DNA of 64,000 nucleotides from Ardenticatenales bacterium (lineage in GTDB: Bacteria; Chloroflexota; Anaerolineae; Epilineales; Epilineaceae): NCBI GenBank assembly GCA_020853525.1, contig JADYYS010000056.1:122056-186055 (forward strand), written 5' to 3'. Both the position numbers and the translations under genes were made by a program. The notes beneath the pieces are model-generated. The model made no database searches, was not told the origin of the DNA, and saw only the letters and a list, made by a program, of their open reading frames with translations. Shown one piece after another: positions 51,020 through 59,419 of the stretch (within the stretch, counting starts at the first letter, position 1; each line of letters begins with the position of its first letter).

Positions 51020-51922
51020 TCAGTGGTTGCCTTCGGACTTCGCCTCCACCGTCACCAGATACGCCCACAATGCCTTCAGTTCGCTGTCCGTCATGCGGGC
51101 GAACTGCGTGGCGGGCATGACCGGGCTGAGCTTCGTGCCGTCGGGCCGGGTCTGCTCGCGGATCGCCTTGAAGAAGTCGGATTCTGTCCACTGGCCGAGA
51201 CCGGTGGCGGTGTCGGGCGTCAGGTTCTGGGCCGGCGGCCAGTCGGGCGGAGCGCTGGCGATCTTGCCGCCGGAGAGCGTCGGGCCGTGGCACCCCTTGC
51301 ACGTGTTCGCGAGATACGCACCGTACTCGGCCGTCTCGCCCACCGGCGGCGCGTCCGGCACGGCGGCTGTGTGGTCGATGTCCTCGGCGTCCGGGGCGAA
51401 GTCGCCCTTGATGACGAGCAGCTGGCCGAGCGGGCGGAACTTCACGTCCGGCACCTCGTGATCGACGGGCGGCACCTGCTTGAGGTAGGCGATGAGCGGT
51501 AGGAGGTCGCTGTCGGCCATCATCGCGTACTCCGCAGACGGCATCACGACGAGCCCCCGGCCGTCCGTGCCGACGCCGTGGCGCACGGCGCGCACGTAGT
51601 CCGCGTCCGTCAGCGTGCCGCCGAGGCCACCCTTGCCGCTCGTCAGGTTCGGACCCATCGCCGTCCCGAGCAGCGGGTCGTCGACGATCATGGCGCCCGA
51701 GGCATCCGTGCCGTGGCACTCCGCGCAGGCGCGGGTCACGAAGACGTGCCCGCCGTGGGCGATCGCCTCGGCGTCGGTCGGCACCGTGACGGGCGCGACC
51801 TCTATGGCGTACGTCGTGGCGAGCCGGCGTTGGGTGAGCCAGTGGATCGCCCCGTACGCGACCCCGAGGATGACGGCGACGCCGACGATGAACTTCAGCA
51901 GGCCCCGAATGAAGCCCCCCAT
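51020..51922 (-). CDS. Membrane-anchored diheme cytochrome c
   Basis: 300 residues; ATG at 51922 preceded by AAGGAG. One N-terminal anchor (FIRGLLKFIVGVAVILGVAY), then two class I cytochrome c domains with heme motifs CAECH (about 67) and CKGCH (about 210). Axial Met candidates are VVMPSAEYAMM in domain 1 and PVMPATQFARM in domain 2. It probably carries electrons on the outer face of the membrane, for example between a dehydrogenase and an oxidase. No partner genes are adjacent. The last gene before the tRNA and island, divergent from the tRNA. Confidence 0.9.
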   Translation of the reverse strand: MGGFIRGLLKFIVGVAVILGVAYGAIHWLTQRRLATTYAIEVAPVTVPTDAEAIAHGGHVFVTRACAECHGTDASGAMIVDDPLLGTAMGPNLTSGKGGLGGTLTDADYVRAVRHGVGTDGRGLVVMPSAEYAMMADSDLLPLIAYLKQVPPVDHEVPDVKFRPLGQLLVIKGDFAPDAEDIDHTAAVPDAPPVGETAEYGAYLANTCKGCHGPTLSGGKIASAPPDWPPAQNLTPDTATGLGQWTESDFFKAIREQTRPDGTKLSPVMPATQFARMTDSELKALWAYLVTVEAKSEGNH

Positions 51923-52093
51923 GCGTGCTGCTCCTTCGTGCGTGGATCCGGTCCCGTCGCGACCCCGCGGCGACGGGGGGCGAATGAATGGCATGGATTG
52001 GCGGGGAGGGCAAGGGCCGGCTGCATCGACGTGACGGTAGTGGGGGATCTCGGTGGTGGGATGGCCGACGGATAGCCGAGGGACTGCGGTCTG

Positions 52094-52099
52094 TATAAT
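52094..52099 (+). promoter_or_regulatory. -10 box TATAAT for tRNA-Arg
   Basis: TATAAT 32 bases before the mature tRNA 5' end. No good -35 box. Confidence 0.55.
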
Positions 52100-52131
52100 T
52101 GGCGGGATGAAGCGGCCGATGGCGGCCTTTC

Positions 52132-52203
52132 GCCCCCGTAGCTCAGGGGATAGAGCAGCGGTTTCCTAAACCGCGTGCGTAGGTTCGAGTCCTACCGGGG
52201 GTA
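52132..52203 (+). tRNA. tRNA-Arg (anticodon CCT)
   Basis: Cloverleaf read by eye: acceptor GCCCCCG/CGGGGGT, D-arm GCTC/GAGC, anticodon stem GCGGT/ACCGC with loop TTCCTAA (anticodon CCT), T-arm GTAGG/CCTAC with loop TTCGAGT, discriminator A, CCA not encoded. The first acceptor pair is G1-U72 instead of the usual G-C. The 3' half is the probable attachment site of the island that starts right after it. Confidence 0.93.
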
Positions 52204-52282
52204 CTATGTTCTTGGTCTGTCAATCTGGTTCGGTGCCGGCCGCAGTATACACGATTTCAGGCCGGTGACCCTACTTCTGACC

Positions 52283-53431
52283 CTAGTTCTTCGGCGGAGC
52301 CACGAACATGTCCTCGATCGGCATTGGGAGTAGCTCGTCGAGCCGATCGACGGCTTCGTGCTGGAGCGCCGGGATGACGTGGGAGTACGTGTCCAGGGTC
52401 AGGCTGATCTGGCTGTGTCCAAGAAGCTCCATAACCACGCGCGCATGCACGCCCTTGGCCAGCAGGAGCGAGGCGTAGCCGTGCCGGAGGTCGTGAAGTC
52501 GAAGCGGACGCAGGTCGGCGGACTTTAGCAGGCGCTTGAAGGTACTGTTGGCTGCCGGGCCGTCGAGTGGGCGCCCGGCGAGCGTGGTGAACACGAGTCC
52601 CAGCGCGTTGGTGTCCGTCCAGATGAGACGCTCTAGCTCCTGACGTTCACGATGGCGTTGAAGCGCGTGGAGCACGAACTGTGGCAGTGCAACCGTCCGA
52701 CGCGATGACCGGGACTTGGGAGCCACGAGCTTATGCGTGCCGTCGATCCGCTGAAGCGCGAAGCGCACGGTGAGCTTGCCCTGTGCCAAATCCACGTCCT
52801 CCCACCGCAGGCCCAGCGCTTCGCCCAAGCGGAGACCGCTCCCCAGTAGCAGGGTGTAGAGCGCTTCGAGCCGGTGGGGCTTCACCACCTGCAGGATGGC
52901 CAGCGCTTCCTCGGCCGTCAACGGCTCGACCCGAAACCGCTCGACCTTCGGCGGCGTCACGAGCGTGGCAACATTGCGACTGACCACGCCCCACTTCATC
53001 GCCTGATTGAGTGACCGCCGGAGGGTCGCTCGGACGCGAAGGACGGTGCTGGGGGACAGGCCACTTTCCAGTAGCGCGTTGATCATCCGCTGAACGTGTT
53101 GGGGCTGTAACTTCACCAGCGGGACAGTACCGATCGCCGGCACGATGTGGAACTTGATGTGTCCGGTGTAGCTCTTGAGCGTGCTTGGCCGAACCGACAC
53201 GCGCACGGCGGTCTCCAGCCACTGCTCAAGGAATTGGGCGACGGTGGTGCGCTCGTTGTGTAGCGGCAACCCCTGATCTACTGACTGCTGAAGCGTCCGC
53301 AACTTCCGACTGACCTCATCACGGGTCTTGCCGTAGACCGATCGCTGGCGGCCGTTGACGGAGATGCGGGCCTCCCACCGTCCGTCGGAGCGCTTGCGGA
53401 TTGTGCCTTCGTTGTTGCCGCGGCGGGTCAT
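52283..53431 (-). CDS. Tyrosine recombinase/phage-type integrase
   Basis: 382 residues from ATG 53431, which has GGAAGGGG 7-12 bases upstream; a TTG 7 codons earlier would lie over that ribosome-binding site. N-terminal arm-binding AP2-like strands (EGTIRKRSDGRWEARISVNG), SAM-like core-binding domain, then the catalytic domain: Arg in GLRLGEALGLRW, His-x-x-Arg in LHDLRHGYASLLLAKG, His in LGHSQISLTLDTYSHV with the Tyr nucleophile. It faces the tRNA-Arg 3' end 80 bases away, the normal layout for an island integrase beside its att site. Confidence 0.95.
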   Translation of the reverse strand: MTRRGNNEGTIRKRSDGRWEARISVNGRQRSVYGKTRDEVSRKLRTLQQSVDQGLPLHNERTTVAQFLEQWLETAVRVSVRPSTLKSYTGHIKFHIVPAIGTVPLVKLQPQHVQRMINALLESGLSPSTVLRVRATLRRSLNQAMKWGVVSRNVATLVTPPKVERFRVEPLTAEEALAILQVVKPHRLEALYTLLLGSGLRLGEALGLRWEDVDLAQGKLTVRFALQRIDGTHKLVAPKSRSSRRTVALPQFVLHALQRHRERQELERLIWTDTNALGLVFTTLAGRPLDGPAANSTFKRLLKSADLRPLRLHDLRHGYASLLLAKGVHARVVMELLGHSQISLTLDTYSHVIPALQHEAVDRLDELLPMPIEDMFVAPPKN

Positions 53432-53683
53432 AGCAATGCCCCTTCCTCTCAACTGATTGCCCCAGGCGTCCTATAAGGGCAGTCTAGCCAAGCTACTTCT
53501 GGGCTGCAAATCCGCAGTCCATGCGACATCCTTGGACGATTGAGATACCTTTGGAGAGACGTTTCGCATTTCGCGTCAGACGCCCAGACACCTGTCATCT
53601 TTCCCGAGACACGCCAACAAATGCAGACGCCAGATTGGGCCATTCGGTAGTTCCGGAGACGCGCTGTGAGCCCTGGATTCATC

Positions 53684-53695
53684 GGGTTGCAACCC
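53684..53695. promoter_or_regulatory. 12-bp perfect palindrome, operator candidate
   Basis: GGGTTGCAACCC, 47 bases before the ATG at 53743. The gap 53432-53742 (about 311 bases) otherwise shows only short imperfect repeats and presumably carries the integrase promoter and that of the next gene. Confidence 0.3.
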
Positions 53696-53742
53696 AACCG
53701 TCTCATCCTTCGTAGACACCAAGACCATGGAGGAGGAACCCA

Positions 53743-54309
53743 ATGACCTCGACTCTTCAAACGGCCAGCTCGTTGACTCAGTCTGGTGTCCCAGATTTTG
53801 TGTGGCAGGCAATACTCTCATTACTTGCCGTAGGGGTGGGTGCAGCGATCTCCTACTTCTTTACGGTGCGAACAGAAAAGAAGAGAATTGAGGCACAACG
53901 CCTCGATCTATTCAATCATGATAGACGTGAAGCAATTGGGCTTGCTCTGGAGTGGATTGCTCCCCTTGATCTGGCGCTAATGAAGGCGACCTCGCTTGCT
54001 ACTCGCCCTATGAGAGACGATACGCCTAGGCAAGAACTCGTGAGAGGGTGGCCTGATCCGCTGAAGGATCTAAAAGAGAAGGATCTCCCCGCTCGATTGC
54101 AATACCTTCTTCCGAAAGGTATGAGCCGGCGAGCCATCAGCCTTTGCCTGGAATTGGATCAGTTACGTTTGAATTGGCTTGCAGGTGGTGATCCCATGAC
54201 AATCGGTCAATCCGTAGACACACTGAGCGAGCAACTCACGCAAATGAGTGCTGAACTTGAAGCGGATCTGCATCGATCGTACGGCCATGGCGTGTCTGGA
54301 GGGAGTTAG
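53743..54309 (+). CDS. Membrane-anchored protein of unknown function
   Basis: 188 residues. GGAGGAGG lies 6-8 bases before the ATG. One membrane span near 19-41 (FVWQAILSLLAVGVGAAISY), then a basic helix (RTEKKRIEAQRLDLFNHDRR) and a mostly helical cytoplasmic part. No family recognised. The codon use and base composition are more AT-rich than in the chromosome to the left, in keeping with island DNA. Confidence 0.75.
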   Translation: MTSTLQTASSLTQSGVPDFVWQAILSLLAVGVGAAISYFFTVRTEKKRIEAQRLDLFNHDRREAIGLALEWIAPLDLALMKATSLATRPMRDDTPRQELVRGWPDPLKDLKEKDLPARLQYLLPKGMSRRAISLCLELDQLRLNWLAGGDPMTIGQSVDTLSEQLTQMSAELEADLHRSYGHGVSGGS

Positions 54310-54440
54310 ACAAGTATCCCTTGTTCATTGCCCCACAATGCTGGTCAGACGAATACACTATAGAACACGACGACGCACGTGCGCATCAACCTACGCACCA
54401 AGTCGAGAGCATATACGAATTTGCCTTGTTTAGACAGTTC

Positions 54441-54469
54441 TTGCAATGAGTGAAACCACTCGATATAAT
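54441..54469 (+). promoter_or_regulatory. Promoter TTGCAA-17-TATAAT
   Basis: TTGCAA at 54441-54446 and TATAAT at 54464-54469 with a 17-base spacer, in the 209-base gap before the gene at 54519. Leader about 43 bases, without a clear Shine-Dalgarno. Confidence 0.6.
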
Positions 54470-54518
54470 TTCACCGTGAGGGTGTATTGATTAGCAATTA
54501 CATGCCCGCGCAAGTTCC

Positions 54519-54860
54519 ATGCCCACAACCGAATCAGCACGTTCAACCCCCGAGCCTGGTGATCACCGCCGGCCACTCTTTGAGTTGGGGCGCATCTTTG
54601 CAACCCCAGGTGCCGTCGAGGCCTTAGATTTCGCCCATGAGCGCTTCGCGGCGTCAGATGCGCTCAGCTACTACCTCGATCGGCACGTCACGGGTGACTG
54701 GGGCGATCTTGGGGATGACGACAAGGACGCAAACGACGCGGCCCTCGTGATCGGCGCTCGGATTCTATCTGCCTACACCCTTCCAACCGACGAACGACTC
54801 TGGATCATTACCGAGGCAGACCGAGCGTACACCACGCTCCTCACGCCGTTGGAGTACTGA
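54519..54860 (+). CDS. Small conserved mobile-element protein
   Basis: 113 residues. LFELGRIFATPGAVEALDFA, RHVTGDWGDLGDDDKDANDA and ILSAYTLPTDERLWIITEAD are blocks I recognise from a small protein of unknown function that is frequent on plasmids and integrated elements, often next to radC. Acidic, no signal peptide. The RadC-family gene starts 16 bases after its stop, so they form an operon. Confidence 0.78.
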   Translation: MPTTESARSTPEPGDHRRPLFELGRIFATPGAVEALDFAHERFAASDALSYYLDRHVTGDWGDLGDDDKDANDAALVIGARILSAYTLPTDERLWIITEADRAYTTLLTPLEY

Positions 54861-54876
54861 TTCCGACTCGTTGCCT

Positions 54877-55785
54877 ATGGAGCACACACCACACGACCAT
54901 CGACTGCTGAGGGCTGCTCGCAGCCTGCACAACAACCGAGCGCGGGAGGCTGTTCTACGGAAGCGCATCGAGACCGGCGAGGGCGCCCTCACTGAGTGGC
55001 TGATCGCCTCCGGCACGACCCACGCACTGCTTGGGCTCTTTGAACTGCACCTTGAGGCAGGCGAGATTCACGTGACCAAGCGAGACGTTCCTGACAGTGA
55101 TCAACTTCCCCTGCCTCATCTTTACCCGGAGACAGTTGCGCCTCATGAGCAACTCGGCTTTGGACTTGATCTCCCAGATACATCTGCCCACCGAGTTGCC
55201 GAGCCGGACGGTTACACCCGTCGCTTGGATCGTCTCAGTGGCTTATCGGAGAGCGAGTTGGCGAGCCTGGCCCGTGCGGTACTGTCCTCACTGGCGACAG
55301 CCGAGGTGGCGCCTCTTCTTGCCCGGCACGAGGCCGGCGTTGCTCTCAGCCATCCCTCCCAGGTCTTTGCGTTGTTGTCGCCGGAGATGAGCGGTCTCGC
55401 CCAGGAGCAGTTGCGCGTCTTGACGTTGAACACCCGCCACGGACTGCTCGGGACGCACCTGGTGTACCAGGGCACGGTGCGGGAATCGCCGGTGCGGCCA
55501 GCAGAGGTCTTTCGCCCGGCCGTGGTGCAACAGGCGCCCGGCGTCATCGTCGCCCACAATCATCCGTCGGGCGACCCGACACCCTCCACTGACGATTTCG
55601 CCTTGACCCGTCAGCTTGTCCAGGCCGGCAACCTTCTGGGAGTTCGTCTCGTCGATCACATCGTCATCGCCGGATCGACCTTCTACAGCTTCCGCGAAGG
55701 TGGTCACATTCCGCCGGATGCCGTCGATCGAGTCACCGTCTCGGGCGCCTCAGCCCTGCCCATTGACATACTCGATCCCATCTGA
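54877..55785 (+). CDS. RadC/JAB-domain (MPN+) protein with long N-terminal extension
   Basis: 302 residues from ATG 54877 (a TTG two codons earlier is possible). The C-terminal JAB/MPN+ metal-binding core is complete: VIVAHNHPSGDPTPSTDDFA, preceded by the strand LLGTHLVYQGTVRESPVRPA, and followed by LLGVRLVDHIVIAG. The N-terminal ~150 residues differ from the helix-hairpin-helix of chromosomal RadC. Despite the name, RadC is not an established repair enzyme; mobile RadC copies may protect the element. The 3' end holds the promoter of the next pair. Confidence 0.85.
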   Translation: MEHTPHDHRLLRAARSLHNNRAREAVLRKRIETGEGALTEWLIASGTTHALLGLFELHLEAGEIHVTKRDVPDSDQLPLPHLYPETVAPHEQLGFGLDLPDTSAHRVAEPDGYTRRLDRLSGLSESELASLARAVLSSLATAEVAPLLARHEAGVALSHPSQVFALLSPEMSGLAQEQLRVLTLNTRHGLLGTHLVYQGTVRESPVRPAEVFRPAVVQQAPGVIVAHNHPSGDPTPSTDDFALTRQLVQAGNLLGVRLVDHIVIAGSTFYSFREGGHIPPDAVDRVTVSGASALPIDILDPI

Positions 55786-55791
55786 GATAAT
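55763..55791 (+). promoter_or_regulatory. Promoter TTGACA-17-GATAAT for the toxin-antitoxin pair
   Basis: Consensus TTGACA at 55763-55768 and GATAAT at 55786-55791, spacer 17. The start of transcription would be near 55798, which argues that translation starts downstream at GTG 55834 (GGAGGGAACC before it). Repeated GTATG units between 55796 and 55813 could be operator half-sites for the MazE-like protein. Confidence 0.65.
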
Positions 55792-55833
55792 GTCCGTATG
55801 TATGACAGTATGACTTTACCGATGGAGGGAACC

Positions 55834-56127
55834 GTGGCCGTTCGCAAACAACTGACCGCCATGCAGGCCAAGGGCCAGGTTACGATCCCGGCTGCGATCC
55901 GGCGCAAGCTCGGTCTGAAGACGGGCGACCTTGTGGCGTTTGTCGAGACCGACCAGGGGGTGATCCTGAGCCCCCAGGGGGTTGTCGGCATGCAGGCCCT
56001 GGACACGATCGGCCAGATCCTGCGCGAGCAGGGAGTTGACCTAGATGCCGTCATCGAGTCCGGCCGGGACATCCGTGGAGACTTGGTCAAGGAGCGTTAC
56101 GGGTTGGCCGATCCTGACAAGCCGTGA
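55834..56127 (+). CDS. AbrB/MazE-type antitoxin-like DNA-binding protein
   Basis: 97 residues from GTG 55834 (in-frame ATGs at 55798 and 55822 lack a ribosome-binding site). The swapped-hairpin AbrB domain is clear: QLTAMQAKGQVTIPAAIRRK and LGLKTGDLVAFVETDQGVIL. The C-terminal helix (DTIGQILREQGVDLDAVIES) would cover the toxin. The stop overlaps the next GTG start by 4 bases (GTGA), the usual antitoxin-toxin coupling. Confidence 0.85.
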   Translation: MAVRKQLTAMQAKGQVTIPAAIRRKLGLKTGDLVAFVETDQGVILSPQGVVGMQALDTIGQILREQGVDLDAVIESGRDIRGDLVKERYGLADPDKP

Positions 56128-56399
56128 TCCGGTTCTTCTTGGACGCAAGCGTCCTCTTCTCCGCCGCTGCCTCTGAAACCGGCGGATCTCGGGAGATTCT
56201 CCGGCTTGGCTTCGCCGACGAGATCGAGCTCGTCGTGTCCAAGTTGGTGCTTGCGGAGGCTCGTCGCAATCTGGCGGTGAAGGCCCTGCGGGCACTGCCC
56301 GCATTCGAGGTGTTCGTCACAACTGCGCCCTTCATCGTTGTTGACGCCACGCGCCCACAGTTGCTCTCTGTCCTGGCTGTCGAGGCACCCGATTGTTGA
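56124..56399 (+). CDS. PIN-domain toxin-like protein, apparently truncated at the C-terminus
   Basis: 91 residues from GTG. RFFLDASVLFSAAASETGGS gives the first PIN aspartate, VVSKLVLAEARRNL the conserved acidic helix, and FEVFVTTAPFIVVD the following strand. The chain stops just where the family continues with an APILAAA-type helix and the TGD aspartate, so the active site is incomplete; typical PIN toxins have 125-150 residues. No continuation was found in other frames. Confidence 0.72.
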   Translation: MIRFFLDASVLFSAAASETGGSREILRLGFADEIELVVSKLVLAEARRNLAVKALRALPAFEVFVTTAPFIVVDATRPQLLSVLAVEAPDC

Positions 56400-56688
56400 G
56401 ACGGGCGGCCGGCGTAAGTGCAGCGGGCATAGCCGGCGTCCTCTCTGCAAAGCGCCGAATCCGGGAACTACTGTGACTCTCAAACCGCGAACACGGAGCG
56501 CCAAACAAAAAACTCACCGGAACCAAACAGGACTGGCGGGCGTCATTAGAGGACAGAGGCGTGCCGTTGCAGTCCAGTGACACCTCCCACAGAGCCACAG
56601 GCCCCCGTTTGCATGTGCCGATGCCCTTTCCTATCAGACTGGGTGTTTACTTGGAAGCGGTGCGATTCGCCGAGCGTGTCACTCGGAG

Positions 56689-56773
56689 TTAGGGCGCGTC
56701 AGCGAACAAGTGCAGACGATTCGGCGGAGTCGACAGAGCGGCACGCCGGCAGTTGTTCGCTGACGCGCCCTAA
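56689..56773. mobile_element. 85-bp MITE-like element with perfect 21-bp terminal inverted repeats
   Basis: Left arm 56689-56709 (TTAGGGCGCGTCAGCGAACA+A) and right arm 56753-56773 are exact reverse complements around a 43-base centre; the outer bases are TTA/TAA. The ends recall those of the element at 35837. It lies in the 575-base gap 56400-56974, where no other gene can be supported; the part just after 56399 is probably decayed sequence. Confidence 0.75.
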
Positions 56774-56974
56774 GTGGGTTGAATCACGAAGGGAGGATTA
56801 AGTCACCCGTATCGGAGCAGTCATTGCTCTCATGGCGCTCCCAAAATAAGCAAGGTCTCAACCCTAATGGCAAGAAAACTGCAGCGCTTGGGACAGCCGT
56901 TTGCGTGAGTTTGCCCCGCACGTCTTGCATGCAACCGAGAAACCCCAGCAACTTCTTACAGGAAGGACAACAAC

Positions 56975-59197
56975 GTGGTGCGTAGAAGTCGGTTCGCACT
57001 GTCCGTAATGACCATGAGTCTACTCCTATATGGGCTCTGGCTCCTGGGAGCTAGCCCCAACATCAATGTGGTTAGAGGTCAGGAGGGTTGCGTTACTCCT
57101 CCACCGCCAGGACCCCATCCAACCCCAGGGGGCTTTCTCTCGCCAGACTCCTCAAACCAAGCAGCGGTAGTACTGTGCCGGGATTGGGGTGATGCGAGAG
57201 ATCTTCCGTACGAAACGCTTAGGAGTCATCAAGGTGCCAATCACTTCGTGCCAGCGACCGGCGCTGTAGTCTATCTAGGACCGACGGTAGACACGGAGAG
57301 AAATGGCCAACCCGACTACGCAGCCCTGGGAGATGGGGCCGATGAGGATGGAATTACGTTCAACACTCCCATTCGACCCGGGCAGCCATTTCAGTTTACG
57401 GCCATTGCTTCCGCGGTGGGCAAGCTGGATTGTTGGATAGATTTCAACAAGAATGGGAGCTGGGCCGACGCGGGGGACAACTTCTGCTCAGGAGTCACCC
57501 TTGGCCCTGGTCCGAACCTACTCACTGCTACCGCGCCGCTGAGCGCCAAAGCGGGGCATACGACGTATGCCCGCTTCCGCTTCTCTACCCTAGGCCATCT
57601 ACTTCCACACGGCCCAGCCGCGAGTGGGAGTGGTGTATATCCATTTGGACCTGACGGTGAAGTCGAAGACTATGTCGCCGGTATCAAGCGCAACTCATGT
57701 CAATGTTGTTGCGTTCATGTCATGATCGTCGTGGACGAATCTTCCTCAATGACCGCAGCCAAGCTCACCTTGGTCAAGCAAGCGGCTCAGGAATTCGTAT
57801 CCCAGTTGTGTGTCCCACCGAGCTCGGTTGGCATGGTCGTGTTCAGTGCCGGTGCGGTCCTACAACAAGCGTTGACTCAAGACCCCGCGCTGATTCGGAA
57901 TGCGATTAGATCGATCCCTGCCTTTGGTGCAGGGACGAGTGACCTGGGAGCAGGCATTACGATGGCGCAGCAAGAACTTGTAGCGCATCGAGACGGCAAC
58001 TGCAGCGATATCATGTTGGTCTTTGCGGACGGTGAGGATAACGTATCGGGCACAGCCATCCTTGCTGCGAACAACGCAAAAAGTGCGGGCACACGAATCA
58101 TCTCAATTGGCATCGCGCCTGTCGTAAGCCAGGGTAGGCTGATGAATATCGCCTCGCCCGGCGACTTCTACCTCGCCCGTCGCACCTCCGATACGCTTCG
58201 GCACCTCTCAAGTCTGGGCTGCACTGTCTGTCCCAATCCCACGCCCGAGCCAGAACCTACCGATTCGCCATTGGAGGCTCCTGACCTAGGTGATGCCCCG
58301 GACAGCACGAACCACTACGGCCTCCCTATGACGGCAGGTTCTGGATCAGGCGGTTCAATCGGAGCCAACTATCCAACTGTGTACGACCCGGTGACTGGCC
58401 TACCAGTGGGTCCAAAGCATGTGTTGCCCCGGCAGGACATATACCTTGGCACTGACGTAAGCACGGAGGTGGACGCGGACCTTCTTCCGGACGAGGATGC
58501 GTTCGAGAACATCTATCCGCCGACGGACGCCGCTGACCAGGACTTCTTCGATGACGGCTTGCGCAGCGCAATATCCATGACCCATTGCATCACAACAACG
58601 TTCGCGTACACAGTGACAGCCGTAACTGGACCGAACACGCGACTGGTCAATGGGTGGATTGACTTCAACCGCGATGGTGACTGGAACGATACGCACATGT
58701 GCACGGAGAGCGACGTCACCTATCAAGTTCCAGAGTGGATGGTTCAGAACCAAAGCCACTCTCTGGCACCCGGCATACACGTGCTACAGTCTCCAGCCTT
58801 CAGAGTGTACGATCTCGATCCGGGCGCGCCGATGTGGATGCGCCTGTCGGTTGCTGAGCAAGTCGCACCAAATGGATCTGGTAATCCCGACGGGCGAGGT
58901 CCCAATTCCGGATATGGAGTGGGGGAAACCGAGGACTACTACTTGACTCTTGTGGAGAACGGTACATACGGTTCGGGAATCGAGCCTGACGAACAGCAGC
59001 AGGAGGGTCAAGGGGGATACGGAATCCTCTGGGAACTGAGGCGCTTCCTCGGTAACATTGGAATTCTTCCACCACCTCCGAGTCCGGTGCACTTCAAGGA
59101 CAGCGTCGATGCCATTCCGCCTGGGCAACATAGTTATGCCCCAAGACCTAGCGTCAAGCAGCACGAATCAAGTGTTGACGCGGGCCACAGCCGATAA
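56975..59197 (+). CDS. Secreted protein with two GEVED-type domains and a central vWA domain
   Basis: 740 residues from GTG 56975 preceded by GGAAGG. Signal peptide/anchor 1-35 (FALSVMTMSLLLYGLWLLGA). First GEVED-type beta domain about 100-237 (WIDFNKNGSWADAGDNF ... GPDGEVEDYVAG), a CQCCC cluster, vWA about 246-410 with MIDAS motif DESSS and FADGEDN, then a second GEVED-type region about 440-680 (WIDFNRDGDWND ... GYGVGETEDYYLTL). GEVED modules are common in surface proteins of gliding and multicellular bacteria. No YLPL tail here, but a Pro-rich C-terminus. Codon use more AT-rich than in the chromosome proper. Confidence 0.82.
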   Translation: MVRRSRFALSVMTMSLLLYGLWLLGASPNINVVRGQEGCVTPPPPGPHPTPGGFLSPDSSNQAAVVLCRDWGDARDLPYETLRSHQGANHFVPATGAVVYLGPTVDTERNGQPDYAALGDGADEDGITFNTPIRPGQPFQFTAIASAVGKLDCWIDFNKNGSWADAGDNFCSGVTLGPGPNLLTATAPLSAKAGHTTYARFRFSTLGHLLPHGPAASGSGVYPFGPDGEVEDYVAGIKRNSCQCCCVHVMIVVDESSSMTAAKLTLVKQAAQEFVSQLCVPPSSVGMVVFSAGAVLQQALTQDPALIRNAIRSIPAFGAGTSDLGAGITMAQQELVAHRDGNCSDIMLVFADGEDNVSGTAILAANNAKSAGTRIISIGIAPVVSQGRLMNIASPGDFYLARRTSDTLRHLSSLGCTVCPNPTPEPEPTDSPLEAPDLGDAPDSTNHYGLPMTAGSGSGGSIGANYPTVYDPVTGLPVGPKHVLPRQDIYLGTDVSTEVDADLLPDEDAFENIYPPTDAADQDFFDDGLRSAISMTHCITTTFAYTVTAVTGPNTRLVNGWIDFNRDGDWNDTHMCTESDVTYQVPEWMVQNQSHSLAPGIHVLQSPAFRVYDLDPGAPMWMRLSVAEQVAPNGSGNPDGRGPNSGYGVGETEDYYLTLVENGTYGSGIEPDEQQQEGQGGYGILWELRRFLGNIGILPPPPSPVHFKDSVDAIPPGQHSYAPRPSVKQHESSVDAGHSR

Positions 59198-59286
59198 GCC
59201 CTGAGCTCGCAGTCTCGTCCGAGCAGGTCTCAGTGGTACTGTTCGGAAGGGATCACACTGCGGGCAACACCCTTGTTTGTTTCAGT

Positions 59287-59342
59287 CACCGGAAGGTGGC
59301 CGTGTTCGTGGCTGACCGGCCCTGACAGGCCACCTTCCGGTG
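59287..59342. terminator. Strong hairpin after the GEVED/vWA gene
   Basis: CACCGGAAGGTGGCC (59287-59301) pairs perfectly with GGCCACCTTCCGGTG (59328-59342), loop 26 bases. It lies 90 bases after the stop and 78 before the next start. No T-run follows, so it could instead be a repeat element; a related ACCGGAAGGTGAC occurs at 63897. Confidence 0.45.
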
Positions 59343-59419
59343 CGTCAACTAACGTGAGGATCTGGCTCTGTGCCAGACACATGCGTGTTGCAGGCGCTTG
59401 CACATGGACGAGGAGATCG

